Assembly: GCA_937988885.1 (NCBI GenBank)
Contig: CALKHR010000173.1
Span: 1 to 48,431, forward strand
DNA: 48,431 bases
Source: an uncultured Roseiflexaceae bacterium
Lineage (GTDB): Bacteria; Chloroflexota; Chloroflexia; Chloroflexales; Roseiflexaceae
Reading direction: 5' to 3'
Shown here in pieces: positions 1 through 9,285 of this stretch. The translations under genes and the position numbers were made by a program. Within the stretch, counting starts at the first letter, position 1; the number at the start of each line of letters is the position of its first letter. The notes beneath the pieces are model-generated. The model saw only the letters and a program-made list of their open reading frames with translations. It was not told the DNA's origin and did no database searches.

Positions 1-1
1 G

Positions 2-1453
2 CAGGGGCAGTATGAGCGCGCCATGTCCCTCTTCCAGCAGTCCCTCGATATCCAACAACAACTCCAGGATCTGCAGGGCGTGGCCGCCTCCTTAAGTGCA
101 ATTGCAGATCTCCATATGGGTACACAGCATTGGATGGAGGCTAGGAAACTACTACAAGAGGCACTCGCGATCTGCCAACAACTTAGTGATCGTGCAGGTA
201 TCGCGTTTAACCAAGTGAAGCTTGGCCAAATCTGCCTAGCGCAGGCCGACTATCCAGCCGCTCAGGCTCACTTCCAAAATGGCTTAGCCATCTTTGAGGA
301 GCTTGGTATGCCGCGCGAAATACGTCAAGTGCAACAACTGATTGAGCAGTTGACAACCATGCAAACGCAGCAGCAAACCATTGAGAGGTCCATCGACGCG
401 TGGATCACAAGTGGCAGCGAACCACAGCAGCGCATTGAACAATTAATGGCATTGCTCGATAGCTGTGCCCAAATGGCAGTGCATGTAATACATAGCAAGG
501 CACCAGGTGCGGCACAACATCTCGCCGATGCGATCATACCACTGCGTGTAGCTCTCAAAGGCTGGCCGCCTGCGGCGGAGTTGCCACCTTTTAACACATT
601 CCTCGGCTGTCTACAGGCATTGTTACGTCAACAACCTGCACAACTTGAGCGCCTACGTGCCAAACTGGATGCTGGCCTAGCCCAGGCATTACAACGTATT
701 GAACAAAATATCAGCAATACCACACCAGAATCTCAGATAGAGCAACTACGGGCATACTTAGCCCAGACTATGCCCCAAGCCTTACGCGATAGCGATCAAG
801 AGCGTAAAGAGCAATATACACGGCAACTTGAACAACTCGCGGCACAGGCTATTGAAGGAGAAGCTTGGCAGCATCTAGTCGCCCTACTGCGGGCTTGTGT
901 AGCGCTCTTGCGTGGCCAAGCCTATGATGAGCAGAGCCTACAAGCCGAAGACCTCGTCCTACTACAGCAGTGGCAGCAACTAGCTCATGCACAAGTACCC
1001 GCAACTGTCATTACAGCTTGGGAGGCGAAGGATCAAGCAGCGCTTCAGCAAGCCCTTGCTGAATTGCCTGAGATCGAGCAACAGGCCAGCCTTGTATGGC
1101 TCCAACAACAGCAACAGGCTGCGCTAGAAGCTATGGACCCAGCCGAGCGCGAGGAAGCAATCGCTCACATGCAGCGCCAGCAAATCGAACAGCAGGCCGA
1201 TGCTGCAGAGCAGGCCACTCAAGCCGCGCTTCAAAGCAACGATGAAGCAGCAAAAGCCGAATTGGCTGGGCGCCTCGTTGAGGCCGCTGAATATTTCGCT
1301 GAGGGAGAGGAGGCAGGATCGCCTTATGCTGAGTTAGCGCTTTTTCTGCAAGCATTAGCAGCGCATTTGCGCAATGAGGCACTGCCCATTGTCCCACCTC
1401 CATATGCTGAGCGTATCACGCGGCTTGTTACCGCACCTACCTCCTTGGAATAA
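2..1453 (+). CDS. TPR-repeat protein, 5' end outside window
   Basis: The reading frame is open from base 2 and starts with TPR sequence (GQYERAMSLFQQSLDI), so the ATG at 23 is internal and the true start lies upstream of the window. About the first 110 residues are two to three tetratricopeptide repeats, with helices like AEARKLLQEALAI-type and DYPAAQAHFQNGLAIFEELG. The remainder, up to a TAA at 1453, is a long, very Gln/Ala/Leu/Glu-rich helical region with probable coiled coil. No enzymatic motif is visible in this part. In Chloroflexota such TPR tails often sit behind NB-ARC or cyclase domains, but the N-terminal part is not available here. The likely role is protein-protein interaction. 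The next small gene follows after 12 bases, so the two are probably cotranscribed. Confidence 0.75.
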   Translation, partial: QGQYERAMSLFQQSLDIQQQLQDLQGVAASLSAIADLHMGTQHWMEARKLLQEALAICQQLSDRAGIAFNQVKLGQICLAQADYPAAQAHFQNGLAIFEELGMPREIRQVQQLIEQLTTMQTQQQTIERSIDAWITSGSEPQQRIEQLMALLDSCAQMAVHVIHSKAPGAAQHLADAIIPLRVALKGWPPAAELPPFNTFLGCLQALLRQQPAQLERLRAKLDAGLAQALQRIEQNISNTTPESQIEQLRAYLAQTMPQALRDSDQERKEQYTRQLEQLAAQAIEGEAWQHLVALLRACVALLRGQAYDEQSLQAEDLVLLQQWQQLAHAQVPATVITAWEAKDQAALQQALAELPEIEQQASLVWLQQQQQAALEAMDPAEREEAIAHMQRQQIEQQADAAEQATQAALQSNDEAAKAELAGRLVEAAEYFAEGEEAGSPYAELALFLQALAAHLRNEALPIVPPPYAERITRLVTAPTSLE

Positions 1454-1465
1454 AGGAACTAAACC

Positions 1466-1660
1466 ATGTCACAACCACAACTCAAACTTGTCACCTGCAT
1501 CCGTTGCGGGCATCGTTGGCAGGTCGATCTGCGCGCACTCGAGAAAGCAGATTCGGTGCTCTACCGGGGCGAACGACCATTACGCATTGAGACATTCCGT
1601 TTAGTTTGCCCAAAATCCAACACCGTGAATATGCTTGAAGTCACCTTCGAGGAGAAGTGA
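1466..1660 (+). CDS. Small hypothetical protein with a CxxC motif
   Basis: A 64-aa ORF that starts 12 bases after the TPR gene with AAGGA eight bases before the ATG. It has one N-terminal CxxC knuckle (CIRCGHRW, residues ~11-18) and a further Cys near residue 49 (LVCPKS). This suggests a small metal-binding or redox protein, but a second CxxC is lacking, so a full zinc ribbon is not shown. Position suggests a small operon with the TPR gene and the following membrane protein. I do not recognise a family. Confidence 0.6.
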   Translation: MSQPQLKLVTCIRCGHRWQVDLRALEKADSVLYRGERPLRIETFRLVCPKSNTVNMLEVTFEEK

Positions 1661-1661
1661 G

Positions 1662-2117
1662 ATGCCAGAGGAAGAGGTCCGCGCTACACGGGTGCGCGCG
1701 CCCACGCCCGAGGAGGCAGCATTACACGAGTGATTTGTGGAGCAAGAGAAAAACCCAACCACAGCGCTCGATGAAGCTGCCAAACTCATCATCCAGCTTG
1801 TGACGGCGCTGTACGCCGTGGTGTTTGGCATCCTCGCCGTGGCGGCGAACCCGCTACCATCCTACCTCACCAATGGTACCGTGCACCTGTTGGGGGCGCT
1901 AACCGTGTTGGCATACCTATTCGCGCTGTTGGCCGCTCTCATCGTGGTGGTGCCAAGCACGTATCGCTACGCACGGGCCAGCCAAACCCAACGCCAAGCG
2001 GTATTCAATAGCCTGATGGGCCGCAAGGTCTGGGCGTTGCGTATCGCACTGCTGAGCTTTGCGGTCGGCAGCGTGGCCTTCGCAGCGCTGTTTCTGAGGG
2101 TTCTGTTTATATCGTGA
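1662..2117 (+). pseudogene. Small three-TM membrane protein, interrupted by in-frame TGA
   Basis: An ATG at 1662 with a good ribosome site (GGAGAAG, four bases before) opens a frame of 23 codons that ends in TGA at 1731-1733. The same frame continues without a further stop to 2117. The part after the TGA (126 aa if a GTG at 1737 is used) has three hydrophobic segments, about residues 17-37, 49-72 and 100-124, typical of a small inner-membrane protein. The GTG at 1737 has no ribosome site, while the upstream ATG has one. The simplest reading is one gene of ~151 codons in which a Trp codon became TGA, in a context ALHE-stop-FVEQ. Alternatives are translational re-initiation at 1737 or a base-call error. 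Function unknown. Confidence 0.5.
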
Positions 2118-2199
2118 GCGGTGCCTCTGTCGCAATCTACCGAGAGCATTTCCCTGATCAGCTTGAGAAGAGCTATTCCAAGGCGAGCATTACATAGAC

Positions 2200-2272
2200 G
2201 GTAAACGTTTACCTACAGAAAATTAAAGCCGTCATGGGAATATTTCCCACCAAACGTCCGTATTTGTGGACG
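2200..2272. promoter_or_regulatory. Three inverted repeats upstream of dpdE
   Basis: The 230-bp gap before dpdE holds three dyads in a row: a perfect 14-bp palindrome GGTAAACGTTTACC at 2200-2213, GGGAA-TAT-TTCCC at 2236-2248, and CGTCC-N8-GGACG at 2255-2272. A TACAAT at 2284-2289 could be a -10 box, but no good -35 is seen at the right distance. The dyads are likely operator sites or structured leader elements controlling the long dpd operon. The binding protein is unknown; the HTH-like DpdG product or an unlinked repressor are possibilities. Confidence 0.45.
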
Positions 2273-2347
2273 CCTATCAACGGTACAATCAGAGTAATTA
2301 CATGGGTTGGTCGAGAGCTCGTATCTTAGGAGATAACGGATCAAATC

Positions 2348-5300
2348 ATGTCAAACAATCTCCCCATAAACCAGGCTACAGCGCTGAAGCCTGGCATGTT
2401 TGTCCGCTTCCCGCTGGATGTGGAAGAGTATGCCTCTGATTTCCGTGAGTTCCGCATCGGTAAAATAGAGCACATTGATACAGATGCCTCGATCGCTACG
2501 ATTCATGCATTGGTTTATGATCTGGATGAACATAAGCGCGGCGAGGTAAGCATTAAGGCGAGCGAACAACGTTTTGAGCGCCAGATCGAACAGATCAGCC
2601 GTTGCCGCGTGCTACAAAATAGCCCATTCCAAAGCATTGAGGATAAAACGGTACGAGGGCAGGTGCTCATCGCCTGCCAAGATGAGTTTACACCAGGTGT
2701 TCACCTTGAATATTTTGTGCAGATTGGCGATACCATTCGAACACTGAGCGAAGCCGAGTTTTTAGTTGGCTCCACCCGACAAGATCCCGATCCTGTGGAG
2801 CAAGCGCTCACCTACGAGTTCCATAACCCATCGTGGCATCATCCACGGGATCATATGGTCACCGCTTACAACGAACTGCATAGTTCTACCTTCGGCATCG
2901 AAGACCTGGTCGGCTCGCGCGTCTTCCTGCTCGCACACCAAGCCGAGGTGATTGCGCGTGTGCTGAGCAGCCCTGATTGCCGCTTTATGCTGGCCGATGA
3001 GGTGGGGCTTGGCAAAACGATTGAGGCGAGTGTGATCCTCAAGGCGCTGCGCCGCCGCAACCCCAAACTCAAGGCGCTGATTATCGCGCCCGCCTCGCTC
3101 ACCCATCAGTGGCGCAACGAGTTGAACCAAAAGTTTTGGCTCGACCTGCCGATTGTGCAACCCGGCGCGAAGAATCTTCAAAACCAGGCGGGAGTGATCA
3201 TTAGCACCGAAGATCTGGCTGAATCCCAGGTCTACAGAACGGTGATGCTGCAGCATCATTGGGATCTGGTCATCATCGATGAAGCCCACCATCTACGCAA
3301 AAATCAATCGCTCTACGACTATATTTGTCAGTTGACGGCGACGGCTCCAGGTGTGCTGATCCTGACCGCTACGCCGATTCAGCGTCACGCAGAAGAGTAC
3401 CTTGCCCTCCTTCGACTGCTTGACCCACAGCGCTACCGTACCGAGAGCGTCGAGTCGTTTCGACGGCTATTGGATGCACAGCAACCGATCCGAGCCGCTA
3501 TTACGCTCACACAATCGCTGTTGAATACCGATGATGTTGATACCGAAGAGTTTGTTGAAGAACTAGAGCCACTGGGCGACGTTCTTGGCGACGACACAAC
3601 CCTCGTTGAGATGCTGAATGAGTTGGCGACATTAGAAGATTCGCCTGAGGATGCGCGTGAACTCGCCCAACAGATCGTCGCGTATGTCAGCACCAACTAT
3701 CGGATCGAGAGTCGGATAATCCGCAACCGACGGGCGAATCTACAACTCGATCTCCCACAACGTATACTCAACACACAGTTTAGTTATACCCCCACTGGCG
3801 AGGAGAGCCAATTGCTCGACGAGTTGTACGATTATGCGCAAAGCTACGTGAACGCCTGCAATGCGAGCCCAATCGCCATAGAGTATGTGCGGATCTTGCT
3901 GCATAGCGCTGCAAGCAGTCCACAGGTGCTCTGCGAGCTACTCAACTTGCGAGAAGAATCGTTGCGGCAACCATCGCGGCAAGCCTTCGAGGTAAAGACA
4001 CTGCTTGGGCCTGCCGCTCCACGTCAGGAGGCGCAGCGCCAACGCTATGTGATTGCAGCCGCGCCCGCACCCGCGAACGAGCGCGACACGATCAGGCGCC
4101 TCGCACGCCAAGCCGAACTGTGGCGCGAAGAAACCGACCAACTTATCGCATCGGTGCGTTTGTCCACCATCAACACACCAAAGCCCAACCGCATCACGCA
4201 ATGTCTGCGCGCTGCTTACCTTGAGGTGAACGATAAGAAAAACGCCAAGGTGCTGATCTTCACCAATTGGGTGCAGACAGCCACTCTCATCGTCAAAAAG
4301 CTTCGTTCGCTACTTGGTCATGCTGCTGTGGTGCAGTTCACTGCCGATATGTCGGAAGCCGATCTGCAGGATGCAGTCACCCGTTTTCAATCCGAGGATG
4401 ATTGTTCCATTTTGGTGTGCGACGAACTCGGCGGCGAGGGGCGCAACTTCCAGATGGCCAACTGCATTATTCACACGGATATCCCGTGGACGCCTGCCCA
4501 GGTGGAACAACGTATCGGGCGTGTTGATCGCCTTGGGCGCACGGATGATGTTCGTTCAATTGTAGTGTTCGCGCACGACACGCTAGAACACGATCTCTTC
4601 CGGCTGTGGGACGAGGCGCTTGAGTTGTTCACCCGCTCGATGAGTGGTATGGAGATCGCTCTGGAGGAGACGCAGGACCAGATCACAAAAGCGCTCGCCC
4701 GCAGTGTGCGCCAAGGCCTCGCAGATCTGCTCGATACCGTACGCGAGCAGTCCGCTGCACTACGCGAGGAAGTCGAAAAAGAGCGCCTCTATGAGAAAGA
4801 GACCGACAATAAAGAGCTACGCCAACAGTTCAAATCGATTAGTGATCGTTATCGCGATGGCAAACTCATCCGCGATGCAGTGCGCAGTTGGACGTCGATA
4901 GCAGGCCTCTCCAACTTCCAAACGCAGGGCGATATCACGATCTACAATACGCGCAACTTTAAGATCAATTCGATGACTAGAGCGCGTTTTCTGCCGCCAA
5001 ACATGACGGAAGCCGCGCGACGGATTGGCAATACCCGCACCACACAGATCATAGGAACGTTCAACCGCGACCTTGCTGTACGGCGCGAAGATTTGGTCTT
5101 TTTTGCGCCAGGAGATGATCCTTGGACCGATGCCGTGATCACCAATGCGTTGGAGAGCGACCGTGGGCGTTGCTGTGCCGTTGGGTTTAAGCGAAATCTT
5201 GCGAAGGGCGGGGCATTCTTTCAGTTGCTCTACTCGTTCCAAATCAACCCTCACTATCTCTACCAAGCGCGCCTTGATCCGATCTATCTGCTGCATGCGC

Positions 5301-5788
5301 AGAGCTATTTGCCCCGGCCCTATCTCGAATTACTTGTTGATATCGATGGGGAGATCATGAAGCGCAACGATCCGCGCAGACAACTACTTGAACTACCATT
5401 CAAGGATTCGTCGCTCAGGCATCTTGGAATGCGTAAGACAAACGAACATGGTATCTCTGCCATCAATAGTTTCCGCGAACGCTATCCCGCAGATGTTTGG
5501 TCGGATATGGTGCGCACGTCTACAGAAGCCGCGATGCAGTTTATTCTCGAAGATGTGGTCGAGTACGCGGCGGAGCGCGCCGATGATGCCGCCCGGGAAT
5601 TTGCACGGCGTGTTGCGGGTTGGGAGGCGGGGTTACGGTGGCAAGCACAGCATGGCAGCGGCTCTGAAATCGAGCGACCCGCGCTTGAGAAATACCGACG
5701 CGCCACTCAGGCATTGGTTCAGGGCATTCGCCACCACCTGATTCGGCTCGAATCGATCTGTTTTTGGGAACCGTTTGAGGAGGAATGA
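2348..5788 (+). CDS. dpdE: DpdE, SNF2-type helicase of the 7-deazapurine restriction system
   Basis: 1146 aa. Superfamily 2 SNF2-type ATPase: Walker A in LADEVGLGKTIEAS (residues ~214-227), DEAH box in IIDEAHHLRK (~308-317), LTATP soon after, and a C-terminal helicase lobe with IFTNWVQTA, DELGGEGRNFQ and VEQRIGRVDRLGR (~718-730). The ~200-residue N-terminal part starts with a beta-rich segment before the ATPase core. The C-terminal ~350 residues are specific to this family. A SNF2 helicase followed by a RecQ-like helicase, G, H, I, J and K matches the order of the Dpd restriction genes, where DpdD-K act against unmodified DNA. Its stop overlaps the dpdF start (ATGA), so translation is coupled. 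AGGAG lies ~15 bases before the ATG, a long spacing. The name rests on domain plus gene order; the biochemical role in this family is poorly known. Confidence 0.82.
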   Translation: MSNNLPINQATALKPGMFVRFPLDVEEYASDFREFRIGKIEHIDTDASIATIHALVYDLDEHKRGEVSIKASEQRFERQIEQISRCRVLQNSPFQSIEDKTVRGQVLIACQDEFTPGVHLEYFVQIGDTIRTLSEAEFLVGSTRQDPDPVEQALTYEFHNPSWHHPRDHMVTAYNELHSSTFGIEDLVGSRVFLLAHQAEVIARVLSSPDCRFMLADEVGLGKTIEASVILKALRRRNPKLKALIIAPASLTHQWRNELNQKFWLDLPIVQPGAKNLQNQAGVIISTEDLAESQVYRTVMLQHHWDLVIIDEAHHLRKNQSLYDYICQLTATAPGVLILTATPIQRHAEEYLALLRLLDPQRYRTESVESFRRLLDAQQPIRAAITLTQSLLNTDDVDTEEFVEELEPLGDVLGDDTTLVEMLNELATLEDSPEDARELAQQIVAYVSTNYRIESRIIRNRRANLQLDLPQRILNTQFSYTPTGEESQLLDELYDYAQSYVNACNASPIAIEYVRILLHSAASSPQVLCELLNLREESLRQPSRQAFEVKTLLGPAAPRQEAQRQRYVIAAAPAPANERDTIRRLARQAELWREETDQLIASVRLSTINTPKPNRITQCLRAAYLEVNDKKNAKVLIFTNWVQTATLIVKKLRSLLGHAAVVQFTADMSEADLQDAVTRFQSEDDCSILVCDELGGEGRNFQMANCIIHTDIPWTPAQVEQRIGRVDRLGRTDDVRSIVVFAHDTLEHDLFRLWDEALELFTRSMSGMEIALEETQDQITKALARSVRQGLADLLDTVREQSAALREEVEKERLYEKETDNKELRQQFKSISDRYRDGKLIRDAVRSWTSIAGLSNFQTQGDITIYNTRNFKINSMTRARFLPPNMTEAARRIGNTRTTQIIGTFNRDLAVRREDLVFFAPGDDPWTDAVITNALESDRGRCCAVGFKRNLAKGGAFFQLLYSFQINPHYLYQARLDPIYLLHAQSYLPRPYLELLVDIDGEIMKRNDPRRQLLELPFKDSSLRHLGMRKTNEHGISAINSFRERYPADVWSDMVRTSTEAAMQFILEDVVEYAAERADDAAREFARRVAGWEAGLRWQAQHGSGSEIERPALEKYRRATQALVQGIRHHLIRLESICFWEPFEEE

Positions 5789-8403
5789 TGGGGATCGATT
5801 CAATCTTCGCAATGACGCGCGAACTCCTTCTCGATCCACAGCCCAATTATCTTGCGTTCGAGCGACGTGTCGAAAGCATCCGTGCTCAACTCGATCAACT
5901 CGATCAAGCGCGCACCATACCGATACCACGACTCGCCCAAGCGCTCGCGGGTCTCGCCACTGACCAAGCAGGCTACGCCGATATTGCAGTGCTGCTCCGA
6001 CAGATCTGTCGGTACAGTGGCAGCGGACTAGAGATTCCGGCATCGCTCTGGCAGGCGATCGAGCGCGCGTGCCCAGAATCTGGCCTGATAGCGATTGGTG
6101 GCACACAGGACCAAACTATCCATATCGATGCCGCAACCTGGCAAACATCCTGGCTCGATCATCCCGAAAGCATCGATCGGCTGGAACTACGGCGCTTCGA
6201 TACACCAACAGTCGCTGATGGCGCGCTCTACGCGATGAGCAAAGGAAAATGGACGAGTTACCAATCGGAAGCACAGAAAGCCGCAGTCCAACATTTTCTC
6301 TTTGCTGCCCCTGGCACCACCACGATCGTGACATTGCCCACAGGAGCGGGGAAGAGCCTCTGCGCGCTGCTACCAGCTTGGTCGGAGTCGCGTGGGGGCA
6401 CCATCAAAGGTGGCACGACTCTCGTGATTGTGCCAACGGTGGCTTTGGCGCTTGACCATTATCGCCGTGTCAAAGAGTTCTTCCCGCACCCAAAGAGCGA
6501 GGAGTTTGCGCCGCACTGCTGGACAAGTGGCACCGATCAGGGCACACGCGAGATCATACGTCGTGGTCTGAAGGCAGGTACGATCCCAATCCTGTTCCTC
6601 TCGCCCGAAGCGTTGATCAACTCTGAATTGCACGATATTTGTCTGGATAGCGCATCCCGTGGCTCCCTTCGACGGTTGGTGATCGACGAAGCGCACCTGA
6701 TCGAGACGTGGGGCGCTGGATTCCGTACCGAATTTCAATTCCTTTCAACCTACCGTCGCCAACTGCTCAAACAATCGAACAACCAACTTCGCACACTGCT
6801 GCTCTCGGCTACTCTCTCCATCAGAGCCATGGTGCTGCTTGAAGATCTCTTTGTCGATGATGAACGACTGACGACGATTCACTCTAGTCGCCTGCGGCCC
6901 GAGATCGGCTATTGGCTGAACATGAGTGATACGAGATGGGAACGGAGAAAGCGATTGCTCGAAGCATTGCGTTATCTCCCTCGTCCGCTGATTCTGTATG
7001 TCACACGGCCCGATCAAGCGGAATACTGGCTGAAAACACTGCGGCAAAGTGGATATCAACGAGTCGCCGCCTTCACTGGTGAAACCTCCACAAAAGATCG
7101 CGAAACATTGATCTCACGTTGGAACGATGGACACATCGATGTGATGTGCGCCACTTCTGCGTTTGGCTTAGGCGTGGATAAGCGCGATGTGCGTGCGGTT
7201 GTGCATGCCTGTATTCCCGAGAATATCGATCGCTTCTACCAAGAGGTCGGGCGCGCAGGTCGCGATGGCTGCAGTGCGATTAGCTTGGTCTGCGCAGAAC
7301 CGGGCGATTTCGACGTAGCCGAGAGTATGCTCTACAAATCGCGCATCACAACCGAGCGTGCGTTAGCCCGCTGGCGGGGCTTGATCAACTCCGGACACAT
7401 ACTCGATAGTTCCTCCAACAGCATGGATATCGATATGGATGCAGTGCCTCCGGAGGAGCCTGACATGCGCCGCAGCCAAATGAACCGCGAGTGGAACGAA
7501 CATACCTTATTACTGACTCAACGGGCAGGGGTATTGCAGATACAGGAGGCGCGGGTCGATACTCGCCCTGACGCACCTCGTCGAAGCGATGGGCAGCCGC
7601 CGCTCCGAATGATTGTGACGTTCAGAAAGCCGGATGCCGCCAATGATCCGGAGGTTTTTCAGCAAGCGGTCGGTGCAGCGCGAGAACAGGAGCTCAATGA
7701 TTTAATCGAAGCAACCAAGCAGATGAGCAGTTTCGTCAACGATACTATCGCCGCGCCAAAGACGTGCCTCGCTTCTACGCTAGCCAGGATCTACCCCAAT
7801 ACGGCCCGTGCGTGCGGCAGTTGCCCGAGTTGTCGGCGCAACAATCATCCGCCGTATGCCGAACCTTTGCCGCTACATGTGGAATGCTTCCACGATCAGC
7901 CGATTAGTGAATATCTGAACAACGACCTTAGAGTGCTGCTTGGTTCATCGCAGATGCTCAACCTGCTGTACGATCCACAGATCGAGCAGGCAAGCTTGAT
8001 CCAAAGTTTAGTGGGCTTGGTTGGCTTGGGAATCCAACAACTCATCCTGCCAGACAGCATGCTAACAGCAACGTTTGCCACAAAACTCACTCAGGCGCTT
8101 GCTGAGCATGCGCGCACCCCACACCATATCGTATCACTCAATATCCTTACGAAACTCGAGAAACATGCTATTGCAGCTGTACCAACCGCTGCGCTCTACC
8201 CGAACGATGAATCGGAGGCGGACCGCCTTCATAAGATACTACGCCGCGCCTTGCAGCCAGGCGTTGTTCGTCTTAATATCGCCCCACGTTCGCTGTATCT
8301 CCCTAGTGAGCATGGCCGCCTCATTGAAAGGGTCGGGGGTCTCTCACGAGATCTGATAGAAATAGCTAACACCGCCGATATATCACAGATGGATCTATTG
8401 TGA
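5785..8403 (+). CDS. dpdF: DpdF, RecQ-like DNA helicase
   Basis: 872 aa. RecQ-like superfamily 2 helicase: Walker A in TLPTGAGKSLCALLP (residues ~183-197), DEAH in VIDEAHLIETWGAGFR (~297-312), SATLS, and motif VI in QEVGRAGRDG (~483-492). A cysteine cluster, CGSCPSC at ~675-681, corresponds to the RecQ zinc-binding region. Roughly 150 residues of family-specific sequence come before the helicase core. The first ATG overlaps the dpdE stop; a second ATG three bases on (5788) is better spaced from the AGGAGG at 5778-5783, so the real start may be either. It probably unwinds DNA as part of the Dpd restriction complex. It is the second gene of an operon with coupled starts. Confidence 0.82.
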   Translation: MMGIDSIFAMTRELLLDPQPNYLAFERRVESIRAQLDQLDQARTIPIPRLAQALAGLATDQAGYADIAVLLRQICRYSGSGLEIPASLWQAIERACPESGLIAIGGTQDQTIHIDAATWQTSWLDHPESIDRLELRRFDTPTVADGALYAMSKGKWTSYQSEAQKAAVQHFLFAAPGTTTIVTLPTGAGKSLCALLPAWSESRGGTIKGGTTLVIVPTVALALDHYRRVKEFFPHPKSEEFAPHCWTSGTDQGTREIIRRGLKAGTIPILFLSPEALINSELHDICLDSASRGSLRRLVIDEAHLIETWGAGFRTEFQFLSTYRRQLLKQSNNQLRTLLLSATLSIRAMVLLEDLFVDDERLTTIHSSRLRPEIGYWLNMSDTRWERRKRLLEALRYLPRPLILYVTRPDQAEYWLKTLRQSGYQRVAAFTGETSTKDRETLISRWNDGHIDVMCATSAFGLGVDKRDVRAVVHACIPENIDRFYQEVGRAGRDGCSAISLVCAEPGDFDVAESMLYKSRITTERALARWRGLINSGHILDSSSNSMDIDMDAVPPEEPDMRRSQMNREWNEHTLLLTQRAGVLQIQEARVDTRPDAPRRSDGQPPLRMIVTFRKPDAANDPEVFQQAVGAAREQELNDLIEATKQMSSFVNDTIAAPKTCLASTLARIYPNTARACGSCPSCRRNNHPPYAEPLPLHVECFHDQPISEYLNNDLRVLLGSSQMLNLLYDPQIEQASLIQSLVGLVGLGIQQLILPDSMLTATFATKLTQALAEHARTPHHIVSLNILTKLEKHAIAAVPTAALYPNDESEADRLHKILRRALQPGVVRLNIAPRSLYLPSEHGRLIERVGGLSRDLIEIANTADISQMDLL

Positions 8404-8412
8404 GGAGAAGGT

Positions 8413-9285
8413 ATGGCCTTCGAAATTCTGAATAATAGCCAGGTCACGCCAGCACGCCTCCATGCCATGGTACGGCTGACCTCACGCATTACAGCGCCTA
8501 ATCGCGAGAAACTCTACGATCTGCTCCAACCTGAAGATGCCCTTGGGCTTAACAATCAAGAAGCGGCCAGGGGCGTCTTTACCGCCGCTCGTAACTGCGG
8601 CCTACTGGAAGAGGATGAGCAGAAAATAGTGAAGTTGCAAGTGGACCCAGGCCGCATCGAAACGCTTGAAGATTTTCGACGGCACATGCAGCGGATACTG
8701 CTCGGCATCACCGATGATAACGCCGACAACTACTTGCTTAATATCTATAGCGCTTGGTACGCAGTGCAAGATGAGCGTATCTTCCAATATGATAATAAAG
8801 CCCTAGAAACACACTTTAATGAGCAGATCTTCCCTCATGCCGAAGAACGCGCATTCAATACTACCAAATTAAATGGCTGGCGCGACTGGGCGGTCTTTTT
8901 GGGGTTAGGCTGGAACTTACGCTTAGGTTCGCGGACCATCGTTGTTCCCGACGCCTACGATCGGCTCAAACCGCTCCTCGATCAACTACTGCCCGAGCCG
9001 AATCAGCCTGTCCTGTTTGGGATGTTTATGGATCAGCTTGCTGAGCTTTGCCCCGAACTCGATGGGGGATTGCTTTTTAACCGTTGTTGGCAAGCGAGCA
9101 GAGGTTCGGAAGTACGGGGCAATCAACTCAGTCTCATGCTCTCCAGTGCGCTACGAGGACTGCATGAACATGGAGAGATCGAACTTAGCCTCGTCGCTGA
9201 CGCCGCCTCTAAATGGCAACTCTATCCGGCCCTTGGTCATCAGTTCGCCCAGGTATCGCATATCCAACGCAGGAGGGCTGCATGA
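8413..9285 (+). CDS. dpdG: DpdG-like protein, HTH-like component
   Basis: 290 aa, starting after GAGGAGAAGGT. No catalytic motif is visible. The N-terminal part looks like a winged-helix-type region; the middle contains LNGWRDWAVFLGLGW (residues ~158-172) followed by a strand with VVPDAYDRL; the end has a helical stretch LRGLHEHGEIELSLVADA (~257-274). Its position between dpdF and the ATPase gene dpdH, and its size, fit DpdG, a Dpd restriction protein of unknown activity. The same pattern of motifs recurs in the gene at 20731, which argues that both are adaptor or DNA-binding subunits of an ATPase complex. The stop overlaps the dpdH start (ATGA). Confidence 0.72.
   Translation: MAFEILNNSQVTPARLHAMVRLTSRITAPNREKLYDLLQPEDALGLNNQEAARGVFTAARNCGLLEEDEQKIVKLQVDPGRIETLEDFRRHMQRILLGITDDNADNYLLNIYSAWYAVQDERIFQYDNKALETHFNEQIFPHAEERAFNTTKLNGWRDWAVFLGLGWNLRLGSRTIVVPDAYDRLKPLLDQLLPEPNQPVLFGMFMDQLAELCPELDGGLLFNRCWQASRGSEVRGNQLSLMLSSALRGLHEHGEIELSLVADAASKWQLYPALGHQFAQVSHIQRRRAA

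Noticed and set aside
1374..1604. 76-codon ORF overlapping the TPR and CxxC genes
   Set aside because: It spans the junction of two better frames and has no ribosome site.
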